From NCBI GenBank assembly GCA_951230915.1, contig OX579634.1:18378725-18442724 (forward strand): a DNA stretch of 64,000 bases. Direction: 5' to 3'. The notes beneath the pieces were generated by a model that saw only the letters and a program-made list of their open reading frames with translations, was not told where the DNA came from and did not search any database. Shown one piece after another: positions 21,359-33,246 of this stretch; the first letter of the stretch is position 1, and each line of letters starts with the position of its first letter. Source of the DNA: Antitrichia curtipendula (lineage: Eukaryota > Streptophyta > Bryopsida > Hypnales > Leucodontaceae). The position numbers were made by a program, and so were the translations under genes.

Positions 21359-22327
21359 TTAACCCCAAAATGACAAAGAGGATAGAAAGTGTCCTCACAC
21401 AATTTCAAGTCCAGTTCAAAGTGCTGTAACTTTTGCATCCAAGGTCCAAATTCAATAAAACTTGTTGGAAAAGTTGAGTTCTCCCCTATGATAAAATTTT
21501 CAGATTAATCCAAGGTTTATTGATTTTTTGGAAGCCAATCGAAGTTCACAACTTCAATTTGAGTTCACCAAATTGTATTTTAGGGCTGCAACTTCGGGGC
21601 CTTTTATCTCCTTCATCCATTGCTCATTTTCAATAAAAAAAATTTGGATTTTGTTCCCCTTGAAGTATAGTTATCGTGGTAAAGTTTTCATGCCAATCCA
21701 AGTTGTTTTGAATGTTTGGGAGCAATTCGAAGAGCCAAATCCTGCCATTTTTGGAGTATAGTGAACTTCGGCGGCTTGTTTCTTCTTCATACAGAGTCCA
21801 TTTTCAATAATTTTTTTTGGAAAAATTGCGCATACTAGTCTAGTTTGTGTGACTAAAATTTCATGTTAATCCAAGAATTAATGAGTGACAAAGAAGCATT
21901 CTAGTAGAAGGAGGTTCAGCTTTAGATCTGTTTTTTGCAATTTTTCTTGCTGATTTTTGACATTTCAAAGCCGTTTTGTAGGCACAATGAGTCAATTGAA
22001 TGAATTTTTTTCCCACCAATGTGTTTGTATACTAGTTTTGAATCATTTTGTAGTATAAAGTTTTTTCATTTGAGTAGGTTTAGAAATCAAATTTCACCTC
22101 CAAATGTGTTTTGGGGAAAATTTCAGCATCCATTTTCAACACTAAAACATTATGATCTTGCAATCTATGTGGCCAGTTGACTTCAAATTTTGTACATGTC
22201 ATCTACAACATGTACACTACAAGATTGTACGGTTGAGATTTGTATAACTTAAAGACATTTAGATCCATAAAGCTTCAAAGCAATGATGTTTTTGAACCCC
22301 AGAAATTGAATGTCACTTTGGGGTTAA
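21359..22327. mobile_element. TTAA-flanked transposon, subfamily C
   Basis: A 961-bp element (21363-22323) between TTAA at 21359-21362 and 22324-22327. Ends are CCCCAAAATGACA and TGTCACTTTGGGG. The body differs from A and B, with several diverged internal repeats (TCCAATTTCAATAAA-like blocks near 21450, 21630 and 21805). It keeps the shared 3' block (GCAATCTATGTGGCC, CTACAAGATTGTACGGTTGA). No transposase frame. Confidence 0.75.
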
Positions 22328-23212
22328 AGCATGCATGTAAGCAAAAACAAAGTTTTGTAGAGAAGTCAGTCCACCAAAGCATTTGGAAATTTTTATGGCA
22401 AGGAGAGAAATGAGCAATTTGGCAATTTTCATCGGAATTTTCACAAAACAGAAAGGCACGTACGTAGATAATTATGGTGCACTAAGCGATTACAGGATGT
22501 CTTTGAATAGCATAAGTGAGTCTCAAAAAGTGCTCAAGAAGTTAATGTTTATAGATTGACTACTTTATTCTAATTTAATTACAAACATCTTAGCAATAGT
22601 ACTTGTCAACTCATTTACACCCCCATAATCAAACAGATAGCACAACAGTGTGTCACCACAAAAATGCTCATCCATTTCAGCTTCACAGTGCTCTGTTATA
22701 CACAGTGCTCTGTTTATGACGATTTTATAGGGTCGCTTCAAAAATGCCCGATTGCAGTTCGAGCCTCCTACCTTATCAAAGTCTAATAAGCTCTATGAGA
22801 GCATGCCACAAAGAATGCGGGCAGTTAAATAGCAAAGGGCAAGTGGACCCATTTTTGAGTGCTTACAGACTTCCCGGGGCCAAAACTGAGTCAGTGAAGG
22901 ATTCGTTTTCAAAATTTGAGTGCTTCCCTGTATGGTGTGTACTTTGTTTCCAATTTGTATGTGAACAATCAGTAAAGATTATTTTATCTGAAGAATTTCA
23001 ATACCGTGGAAGAAGCAACCGTTCTGAAAATTTGTAAAACCACTAAAGAGGACACATAAATGTGGGAGCCAATGAAGAGCATTTTGACTTAGGATGCAAG
23101 GGATAAATAAGCATTTACATCAGTAAAAGAACCCCATTTGTCATTTCCCTAGCAATGCATCCTGTAGCATGAATAAACCGAGGCCGGTCAACAAAATCCA
23201 GTTCTGAAGAAC
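22328..23212. other. Intergenic DNA downstream of uL13, no gene seen
   Basis: Mixed composition. A 97-codon frame at 22744-23037 has no recognised motif. The last few hundred bases should include the 3' UTR of the minus-strand uL13 gene. Confidence 0.35.
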
Positions 23213-24761
23213 CTACGAAGTGTAAGTAATGGGTGCCAAGGTCTCTTGTAGAGAACTGAGCTGCTCCTCAACACGTTGGGTGGCCTTCAGACGAAGCTGA
23301 ATGAGCTGCTTCTTGCGCTCATAAAAGACCTTCGACTTGGCTTTACGCTTCTCCTCCAATTCCTAAAAATTCATTTGACAGCACTTTGAGTAATCTCAAA
23401 TACAAAATCTCCAGGACTTCAGACGGACACCCGCTAAGAAGAGACCTCATCCGGAATAGAAATAAAACCAGATGTACCCATCGCAGGTACAAAGAAAATA
23501 TAATTTTAAGAATGCTGTGAAACATGAAAGCTACTTTTCTGAATTGCTGTCGAGTAGAATCAGTTGGTCTCGACAATATTTAAAAAGAACCACGAGAGGA
23601 ATCCACACCTTAATAGTGTCGTAATGGTGCCATCCAACCTCCTCGGATAAGCGACCCAACAAGCAGAACTTGTGTCCAGGTTGCAACCTCAAGACCCTGC
23701 ATACAGTAAGATATAGAGGTCCTCAATGAAAGCGATTTAGGGTTTAGGATTTACAAGAGACACACAACTTAGCTTCGGATTCGCAAAATCATCTTCTGTC
23801 TAGAAAGAAAGGGTCCGGTCATAAAACCACCTGCTTTGAGTTTTAGTAGATAAGGAGAATGAGGACATACTTGAGAGCATCAGGAATCACCATCCTCTTA
23901 ATCTTGTCATAAGGTGCAGGTACACCCTCGAACGCCTTCAAGCGCTCAAGTGCAGCAGCTCCTCTCTTGGTCTTGTGTGGGATCATTCTGCAAAAAGGAA
24001 ATTAAGTTCAGAAATAGTCATCAAAACTTCAATTCAGGTCTTTCGATGACTCCAGTTGCTAGCACCTAAAACCCTAAACGAGAGATGCCACAAACCTTCT
24101 CACACAATACAAAATAAATCCATTCAAACAGGTTGGTGTGATATAAAGAGAGTGTCCCACCCACGAATGGTCCTCCAAAGAATGCGAGCAGGTGCGCGGA
24201 AGTGGATCGGTCCTTTGCTAGGCTTGGTGTTCATTCTCTTCCTCAAAAACCGCAAATATTTCATTTTCTGTCGGACAAGTCCACCTGAAAGGCAAATCTC
24301 CTCACATCGGACTACCACCTGTTGTATTAAAAATCAGCACAGCACATCAATCACATCATTCAATGTGAATTTCATTCACTCAAAACATCGCACGAACTCA
24401 TACACACTCCAACAACAAGCCACAAAAGCGCAATCCAGATACAGCAAACCCCCTAAAACCCCTCAATTGACCTAATCGAAAATCCTCAATCGCTGAAAGC
24501 AGCATAACCGATTCGATCAAACCCACATTGGTGAAAAAAACTAAAACTCGATAGATCTTGAATACCCTAAAACCACCAATGATCTTGCAAACCCTGGAAA
24601 TGAGCATTTTTGAAGGTGTTTGTCTCAAAACTAATGGCGGGACGTACAACTTTCTGTCCGTTGAGGAGCTCCTTCGCGAGGATGGAGGCCAAGCGGCCGA
24701 GCATGTGATGGCGTGCATCGACGACCACCACTTTGGCGCAAAGGCCAGAACCGGAAACCAT
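23213..24761 (-). CDS. RPL13A: 60S ribosomal protein uL13 (L13a)
   Basis: Structural protein of the large ribosomal subunit. Five exons on the minus strand: 24761-24648, 24318-24161, 23987-23871, 23696-23609 and 23362-23213, all with GT-AG introns and consistent phase. They encode 208 residues, the normal eukaryotic length. Recognised by the start [20 protein letters not shown], then [87 protein letters not shown] and [20 protein letters not shown]. The charged C-terminal helix ([14 protein letters not shown]) is typical. No lesion was seen, in contrast to the eS1 gene upstream. AAACCCT telo-box-like motifs lie in the upstream region (near 24849 and 24870). Confidence 0.95.
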
Positions 24762-25540
24762 GGTTTCTGCGTGAGGGACGACGCTGCAAGCTCAAAGCTG
24801 GGCAGGGAAAAGAGGTGCCCCAGGTCCAGCCGCTCCCCTTAAGCCCCAAACCCTGGAAAATACATACCCCGAAACCCTCTACCTCCAGCGAAGTTCCGGG
24901 TATTTCGACCCCCTACCCGCCTGGTTCCTGCCCCATGGGCACCGGAATATGTTTATCCAAACCATCCTTCTCTAATATCACACCTTGGGACCATACTCAC
25001 TTTTGGACCATCTTTTGGAGGCCAGCAACAACAAATAATTTTTTAATATCACTTTTACTAGCAACATTATATTGTCACAATGTTATAGAGTTCCAATTAT
25101 TTATGTGCATTTTCGATGCCTAGGCTGTGACATAAAGAACTTCAAGAACTACACTAATGTATTTTGAGTGATGTTATCAGACATACCTTCTCTCACAAGA
25201 ATGACAAAACTACCCTTAAAGGATGGATTGGTGATCGTGAAAATCATCCATTTCAGTATTGTGCGAATCATTGGTTTAGAAAATTCCAAAAGTACTCATT
25301 GGAATCAAACTAGTATAGAAGACCTCCCCTTTTTACACAAAAATTGGAAGATAATTAGTTGCACTTTTGTCCCATATAGAAGGATTCTTTGCCATTCTTT
25401 AGATGAAAAATGTTTGCAATGTCATTTATGGATTAAGCATAAACCATTGCTTGTGCTAGACATTGGCATGCAATAATTAATAAAAGTAATCCTGTCCATA
25501 GGATACGTAAGTAAAAGTTAAAATTAAAGCAAAGTAATTA
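24762..25540. promoter_or_regulatory. Upstream region of uL13
   Basis: The first 150 bp are relatively GC-rich and contain CCCCAAACCCTGG and GAAACCCTCTACC. These resemble the telo-box elements common upstream of plant translation genes. The rest to 25540 is AT-rich without a recognisable gene; a 102-codon frame at 25168-25476 has no family signature. Confidence 0.35.
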
Positions 25541-26493
25541 TTAAAACCTAAAGGATCAAACTGCGTTTTTTGGCAACATAGCAATTTTGGGCAGCTCACT
25601 ACAGATGGAGTTTTTCTTTTTTTTCTTTGAAATTTTCACACAACATGTGCCCGAGGATTAGCTTTAAGGCCCAACAATTTTTGTAACTTTTGATTACATG
25701 GTTAAAAAGTTATTGCATGATATGTGATTTTCTTTGAACTTTGGGCAACCCGGGCAGCTCAAAAATTTTCTTTAAAAATGACTTTTAAAAAAAATAAAAA
25801 TTTGAAATTGGTTTATTAGATTTTAATCTAAGTGGGAAGCTTTGGATCATCCCATTTTGATCGATGAGTCAAAAGTTATGAGGAGTTTTAGTTTAAGATA
25901 GTTTGTCACTAGTTATAGAATCTATACATTACAAAAAAAGTTTGAAATCCTTTATTTAATTCAGTTTTTAATATTTTTGGAAAAAAACAACAACATTAGT
26001 TGTATATTGTTTATTAAACATTTTTACCATTGGGATTGGAATTTTTCAATTCCATAAATAAATTGTTTACAATTTAGTATTTCGGCTCATTTTCTACTTC
26101 TTTCTACTTACTATTTTTTTTGTACATGTTGTACAATTCCAAATGATTTGAAAAATTTCAAGCATATAGCCAACTTGAATTGAAGAATGAATCCAAAGAG
26201 TTACAACCATTTGGACTTTGTTTCATACAAATATTGCCTTCTGAAGTGCAGCTGCCCGGATTTTCGCAGTGGTAAAAAAAGGATTTTTGTAACTTCAAAC
26301 ACTAATATATTGCAATCTACACGGCGAAAATTTCTGAAATTTTTTCCACATCTTTTTAAATCAGTTTACTAAAAGATCCCACGGTTAAATTTTTCCTAAA
26401 TTATTTTTTTATCTAAAATTTGGTGGTTGTCTTAAAAATGACAGTTTTAGAATGGTTTTGGTGAAAACATAGTCAAAAACCTTTAGGGGTTAA
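25541..26493. mobile_element. TTAA-flanked transposon, subfamily B
   Basis: A 945-bp element (25545-26489) between TTAA at 25541-25544 and 26490-26493. The left end AACCTAAAGGATC carries two changes from CCCC; the right end is CCTTTAGGGG. It is collinear with 43023-43956 (TTGGCAACATAGCAATTTTG, GGCAGCTCACTAC, GTTATTGCATGATATGT, AACACTAATATATTGCAATC). No transposase. Confidence 0.8.
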
Positions 26494-27813
26494 CATTCTT
26501 GAGCTTCAATGTTGCTAGGTGGTTGCTACCCAAAAATAATGAGCATTTCTCTATTGGAAATCTTGAATACAAGCTTTCCTATGTCATTGCACGGAATGCC
26601 ATTGTGGATTAAAACCCTCAAGTTCATGTATATAGGACATAAAAGCTAATGTTAAAAATTAAATTAAAGTTATTATAAGCATTTTGATCCATACATGGAT
26701 CATATAAAATTAAAAATAAATTTGTAAAAACTTATCCTATACATATATCATAAAAAAAAAATAGTGTAGAATTTGAAAATCAAGATAGAAATCTAGTAGA
26801 GTAATATAAAAGTAATAACTTCCCGTTTACAATTTGCATATCCTATTGGATTCCCAAACGAATCTGCTCATGCCATTTATCCACATTAACACAATATCAT
26901 TGGTGCTTCCTCTCCATTCAACCATGTTTCTTTTAGAGACTTATGACCCTACTTTTGAAGGTGCCAAGGATCATGGTATTCTCCCAATTAGCATTTTTTA
27001 GCCAAATTATTTTGTCTGGTGCAATTTGGCACCAAAAAGCCAAAAAAAGAAGCCCTCATTAAGAGTAGTCCATCTCATTGGTTCCTCCAAAAGAAACTAT
27101 TCATACCTTTCATGTCCAAGTGACCTCTCTTTCCACCCATGTTTCTTTCGTTGAATGGGACATCCACCAAACATTATTGCTTCTTTTTTTCCATCCCCCC
27201 ATGTTACGTTTGTACTTTCAATGAATGTGACTCCCGCTATGATCCTTCAGGAAGTCTGTCCGCGTGCTCTAGAATCTACGGAAATGTAAATCTATCAATT
27301 TAGAGAACCAACGTATAGCACATTGGAATAGGTAGGTACCTTCCAAAGTGCTACTATTTGCTACTGTATTTAGTTATTATTATGAGACTTATCAAATTTT
27401 CATAATTTTTTTGGTGACAAGTGAAAAGACGTTCTAATGTACCAAAGAATGCAATATTTGGAAAAGTTATGAAGGGTCAAAAATGTTTTTTAATACACGT
27501 TTTAAAATTCGTTTTTCTGATCCTACAGCAATTGCAGCAGTAGCCAGCATGACGTCCAGAACTCCCCCAAACCGCGCGTGTCGAACCACTTTTCTGAAGC
27601 AGACGCAGTTTCTGCCAAATTAGAAATGCCTTTGCACTGTTTTGTCGACCTCTACACGGGCGAGTGAAAATGGCGGGGCGGAATTCGAGCAGACTACCAT
27701 ACCCACCTTAGAATAAGTTCAAGCCGCATCCCAACCATATCCCAAACAGGAGGGCCGGGAGGGGGAGTCGGGCGCCGTGACACAAGCTTCGGTGCTCAAG
27801 AGAAGCTTTGGCG
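26494..27813. other. Intergenic DNA and promoter of naphthoate synthase
   Basis: 26500-27400 is AT-rich with no gene recognised. From about 27540 the sequence becomes GC-rich (CCCCCAAACCGCGCGTG, GGAGGGCCGGGAGGGGG), consistent with the promoter and 5' UTR of the gene starting at 27814. No TATA box was identified with confidence. Confidence 0.4.
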
Positions 27814-30800
27814 ATGGCGGACCGGCAGCGCCACCGTCTGGCCACTATTGCGCGTCATCTTGCTCCCGAAGAACGAAGCGAGAATGGCACACATGCTTCG
27901 CTCTCGTTGTCGCAGTGCGTGGCCGCGCTTGCCCCAACCAATGCCACTCCGGGAGGTCGCAAATTGAGCAGTTACGACCGCGTGCACGGATCCGTGTCCC
28001 GGGAGCTTCCCGTCTGGGTGTCTGTTTCGCTGCCTGCAGGCCAGGACTTTCAGGATATTCTGTATGAGAAGGCCGCTGGCGAAGGGATTGTCAAGGTAAT
28101 GCGCACTCGCTAACGTAGAATTTTCTCTTGTGGTGACTTTGTGTGTGAGGTAGAGGCAACGAAAAAACGTCCTTCGAAGGGCTGGTATCATTTTCAATTT
28201 TTCTTGAAAGAGAAATTGAAGCCGCGTCGAACCCACTTTTCTTTATATATTTTGAAGAATTGTGGAATCTGTTATGGATTTTGAAGTTGTAAGTGCTCTC
28301 AAAGCATACCCACCCTTCAAATATTCGCTGCTGCCCTCCCTATTCCTCGCTTTGGTAATTGTCGTTTTGGGAGGGCATTGCACGTTGAAGAATTCAATGC
28401 CATCCATGTGGTAGATTTGCATAAGCGACACCCTCTACCTCAGATAGAACTTGAATTGACCAGCCTAGTCATGAAATTGGGGTCTCGTACACGGACAGAT
28501 TGTCTAAAGTTCATGGTGGGTGTGTTAAATTTTTTTGGCAGAGTTTGCAAGTTCTTTCTTCCGAGTCGATTTCTTGAATGATGTGGTTGCTTTCGGCAGA
28601 TTACGATCAACAGGCCGGAGAGAAGGAATGCCTTCCGACCTTTGACTGTCGGGGAGCTAAAGCGTGCCTTTGATTTGGCGCGTGATGATACTCAAGTGGG
28701 AGTGATTATCTTCACAGGCAAGGTGCTGCGCTGCTCTTCTTCACATTCTGCTGGCTCTATAATTAATCTTCCCAGTGTTGCTCTTCTACTGTGCCTGTGC
28801 GTGTCTTGATTCCGGTGACGCATGTGAGTTAGTTAGAATGACGCCTCTCATGTTTCAATTGGGAATGCGCGCTTTTGCAGGGGATTGAAGCTTTCTGCAG
28901 TGGAGGGGATCAAGCAGTTCGGGGAAAACATGGCTATGTTGGCGATGATAACATTGGTCGCCTTAATATTCTTGATGTACAGGTACTAGTTGGCTTTTCA
29001 TGCATGCTACGGCTCCTCTTGACCATGACCTCTGGTACATATCATTATGAAAGTTCATTTAGCTCGTACGTGTATAGTGGATGTCTTGGAGAACTCAGAG
29101 ACTGTTAACCCAACCTGGAAGGACGTTGCGGCCGATGGATGACTTTCAAGATTAGTGTAGAAATGAAGAGTGCACCTAGTGTTTCAAAAATCGGATCATT
29201 TTGGGTAAAGTACCTTGGTGATAGGTCTTAGGTCTTGTCCTTTCAGGGTTACCCCAAGGGCAAAAGTGGCAAAAGTGGTTGCTTTGTTATTTAACTAGGA
29301 GTTGAATAAACCATTTAAGAAGCTTCAAGGAATGTGACAGAATGGATCAATAGAGAAGCAAATCATGCTCTACATTTCTGAATGATTGAAATATGTTTTG
29401 AAAGTTTTTATAATCGACTATTAACTTCCAAAACGAATCCCTATTTTTAGATTGGGCTATTAGGGTTTACGTACCTTTGGATTAGGACCACGTATCCTGT
29501 TGAGATTGAGGAGTACAATAGGGTGACATGAGCAGGATTTCGAAGCTCGTAGTCTGCGTTCTTGGACGCTGGTTTTGATATTTTTTGGTTGAATAGTACT
29601 TCTTGCTGTCCTCTTCAATTGCTAAGTGTGTCTATGCTCCTATCTTGCAGATACAAATACGGAGGCTACCAAAGCCAGTTATTGCAATGGTGAGTTGGCC
29701 AATTGTGTTTTGACCCCACTTGTGAAATTGGGTAATGATATGTCGGAGGTCTCTTTATTCTTAAATTAAAATGAACATAATTTAAAATGAGCTTAAACTT
29801 TTATTTTAGATTAATTCGAATTCATAGCTATCTTCTTGGAAGATCGGTCTTAAAGCTGTAGTCTTGATGAGACCACATTCTTGAATGGAAAGTAACAGGA
29901 ATGTTTCGTTCCAACTTTTTTTATGTAGGTGGCAGGCTATGCAGTTGGTGGAGGACATGTACTTCACATGGTATGCGACCTCACGATTGCAGCCGAGAAT
30001 GCCGTTTTCGGACAAACTGGGCCCAAGGTACTCCTTTTCAGTTATTTTTCTATTGAGATTTTCTCGTTAGTCATTCACATTGTTTGGCTCACGAATCACC
30101 AAACTATTCGTGACATTAATTGGTCTATTCATTCTACAGGTAGGGAGCTTCGATGCTGGCTACGGTTGCAGCATGATGGCACGTCTGGTAATCATCGCCA
30201 ATTGTTTGCTAAATATGTTTGTCTATTCCCAGTTAGTGTGAATTTTTATTGTAGCAAATCCTCTTTTGTGCTCTACTCCATATTTGTGACCGTCATGTTC
30301 TGATTGTTTCCAAAGCTAAAGTGTTTACAGCAGACATGGTGTCATTGTGCTTATAGCTTGTTACCGGAAGTTATATGCAGAGTATTTAGTAAGTAGTGGA
30401 AATCCTATTTACGAAATGATCGCAGGTATCTTATTGTCAATTTTCCTAGCATGGAGGGCAAGATTCATTCTTCACTTGTTGACTCAATCCATCTTGGATT
30501 CTCTTTTTCAGGTTGGTCAGAAGAAGGCACGCGAGATGTGGTTTTTAGCAAGATTTTATAACGCCGAAGAGGCAGACAAGATGGGTCTAGTCAACAAAGT
30601 TGTTCCTGTAAGTTACCCTCCTTACATGCGAATGCCATAACTTAACTGAATGGGAAAGTTTCGTGGTTCACTGATCACTTGTGTTTCAATACGCAGCTGG
30701 AGAAACTGGAGGAGGAAACTGTTGTCTGGAGTCGTGAAATTTTGAGGAATAGCCCTACGGCAGTCCGACTCTGCAAGTCGGCTCTAAACGCTGTCGAAGA

Positions 30801-31026
30801 TGGCCATGCAGGACTTCAGGCAAGGAGCTGTCCCTTTTCCTTAATTTCTTAAATATTTGGAATACCAGTAGTCGGGATGTGCTTGACGTTTTTTTTTTTT
30901 TTTTCACAGGAATTTGCGGGGAATGCTACTTTGCTGTTTTATAATTCAGAAGAGGGACAGGAAGGAAAGAGGGCCTTCTTAGAAGGCCGACCACCAGATT
31001 TCTCGAGATTTCCGAGACTTCCATGA
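27814..31026 (+). CDS. MenB: 1,4-dihydroxy-2-naphthoyl-CoA synthase (naphthoate synthase), peroxisomal
   Basis: Crotonase-fold enzyme that cyclises o-succinylbenzoyl-CoA in phylloquinone (vitamin K1) synthesis. Nine exons: 27814-28095, 28600-28722, 28881-28982, 29651-29689, 29929-30027, 30140-30187, 30512-30607, 30697-30819 and 30910-31026, giving 342 residues. Residues 8-16, RLATIARHL, are a perfect PTS2 signal (R-L-x5-H-L), matching the known peroxisomal location of the plant enzyme. Family motifs: [14 protein letters not shown] (from 95), FCSGGDQ (140-146), [22 protein letters not shown] (209-215), VGSFDAGYG (216-224, the conserved Ser and Asp), [13 protein letters not shown], and LLFY with the conserved Tyr at 315. 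Intron 8 has a GC donor (CAG-GCAAGG), a minor but legitimate class. The start was chosen at the first ATG; it places PTS2 at the N-terminus. Confidence 0.95.
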
Positions 31027-33246
31027 CACTACTACATAGCAAATATGGTATGAATATCTTGCCTCTGAAGTATCACCAAGGCGAGGAGGTTGTTGAATAA
31101 ATCCTTGAATAATTCAAGAATTGCACGTGAAATGGTCATAGGCGAGGTTTTAGATTGGATATCGTTTGGTATTATTCTCAGAAAGGTACACATTTGTGTC
31201 ATAATGATTGAAATAAAAAGGTAATTGCTTCTAATTCTGACTTGAATGACTTGAAACCATTAAGGTAGACAAGCCTATTACCACCAATCTGAATATCTTG
31301 GGGTCAACTCCAAGAGGGGCACATATTTTTCAGAGATGTGCGCTTGTTCATGAATCAATCCCAAGTGGAATTCTAATTTTTTGATTAAAATTGTAATTTT
31401 TGTGAATTTCTGAAGTGATTTGTCCTGAAGTTACAAAACCGCTCATAGAGTGGAGTCATAAACGTCCCATAAATGTCCCATAACCACCTTTCCATGTATC
31501 TACTGACATTTAAGTATTCACCAATAAAGAATAGATTCATTACCCCTTGTTGGCATTAATACACTGATTTTGTCAAAAAATGAATGGATTTGGATGAGTT
31601 TTGTGGTTGAATCGGGATCAAAAGTAGAATGATGGAATTAGGCAATTGGCGGAAATGGGATGGTCTACCTCATCTGAGAGTTGGGGTCGATTTTGGGTAC
31701 AACCATTTTCAGCACTTTAAAACTTCATAATTTATTCATATTTTGTTCAAAAATTGCATGCAAAGGCAATTTGGAATCCCCTTTTGACTCCTTATAGTAT
31801 CCAACAGTAATTGAGAAGGTTTAATAATGGGAATCAAGCTCAAATGCTTACTCTGTAGATTGTAGGTGTAGTTTACGTAATGTTGGCAGGAAATCACTCT
31901 ACTAATATTCAATATAATCAATTGTGCAAGAAATTGTTCATTAGCTATTGACAAGGTCTCCTGTGCATCCGGACATCTATTCTGAAAATGTTACTAACTC
32001 ATGTGGTAACTTACATATCAACTGCATGGGTTGTAATTTCCCAGTGTTCATTTTTCTTTATAAATTGGGTCCCAAGTTTCCGGTTTGAGTGGATGTCAGG
32101 ACCATAACTAATTGTTGTGCCTTCTCCTAGTTTTTAGAGCTCTATGTACTTTGAATGTCGTAATTTTGGCACTTGGAAACATGCTATTTCAACGAACATG
32201 ACCATGATTTTGTTCACATTGAGTCATTGACATAAAACCAATGCCGCATTGAGTTTTGTCTAATTCCTTTCACACTTGAGGATAATTTACCACAAGCATG
32301 GATGATTAGAAGTGGAGTTCTGTCATGATATCTACATCTTTCAATTGCCGCACGGGGCTTCCACCTCTAAGGATTTTAAATTGGTTTCAGTTCATCTTCA
32401 CTTCACAGGAGCCTAAGAACGTTATAATTGGTATTGGCTTGAGTACGACATAGCCTGTTGCTCTTGTAGGGTTGAAATATGAATGATGTTAGTCAACTAC
32501 CTCCTCTATATTCTGATGATTAAGGTACTACTGTTGCAGCATGAAGATGTATCTGATTGACGAAGCCTGGTGAGGACTTGGCGCACGAACTTTAAATAAT
32601 TGTGGCTTCGCTTCTTCTCATCAGTTACTAATGCCGATTTAGAGGTTCGGAGTTACCTTTTTAAGCTTGGATCATCCAATGCTGTTTGCAGGTACATTTC
32701 AAGCATTGATTCATTATGTAGTCGCTCATAATGGTCACTCAGATGTGAAAACGAGATTCATGAAAATGTCACGACTTACTCGAAGTCTGTAGGGACCCTG
32801 CTGCACTCTAATTTCTGGAACAACCTACGACCGTTCATTGTCTAGAGTTGCAATTATGACCTCTGAGACTGTAACCACATAAAACACAGAATTTCAGACC
32901 ATTTGGCCCATCTCTACCACCGAGAGCTAGATAAGAACTATTCTCCAACTCTAGTGTATTAATCGGCACTGCGCAGACTAGCAACTGCGCACAAATTCGG
33001 CAGACTTTCGTTCAGCACCAAGTCATCTATGCTCAGGGAGAATTTTTGAAATTAAAATGCCCAGATTTGGTAGACTAATTTGCATATGAAATGCCTGGTC
33101 CAATCTCCTTCAGACCCGGGGCTTTGGCGGTAGAGAGGACGTTACACTCAAAATTGAGGTTGGGACTGCACACAAATATGAGGCGAATATCTGACATTAT
33201 TTGCAACCAAAAAACTGTGACGGTGCCTTCACCAAAGCAGAGGTAC
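31027..33246. other. Intergenic DNA between convergent genes
   Basis: Mostly AT-rich and non-repetitive. The first few hundred bases include ATTGAAATAAAAAGG near 31210, a possible polyadenylation region for the naphthoate synthase. No gene or transposon recognised. Confidence 0.35.

Noticed and set aside
22744..23037. 97-codon frame downstream of uL13
   Set aside because: No family motif, no splice context, no repeat relation; indistinguishable from chance.
24056..24475. 139-codon plus-strand frame
   Set aside because: Overlaps exon 2 and introns of the minus-strand uL13 gene; no motif of its own.
24567..24842. Extra frames on both strands over uL13 exon 1
   Set aside because: Shadows of exon 1; the uL13 reading frame is unambiguous.
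27796..28236. 146-codon minus-strand frame
   Set aside because: Antisense to exon 1 of naphthoate synthase.
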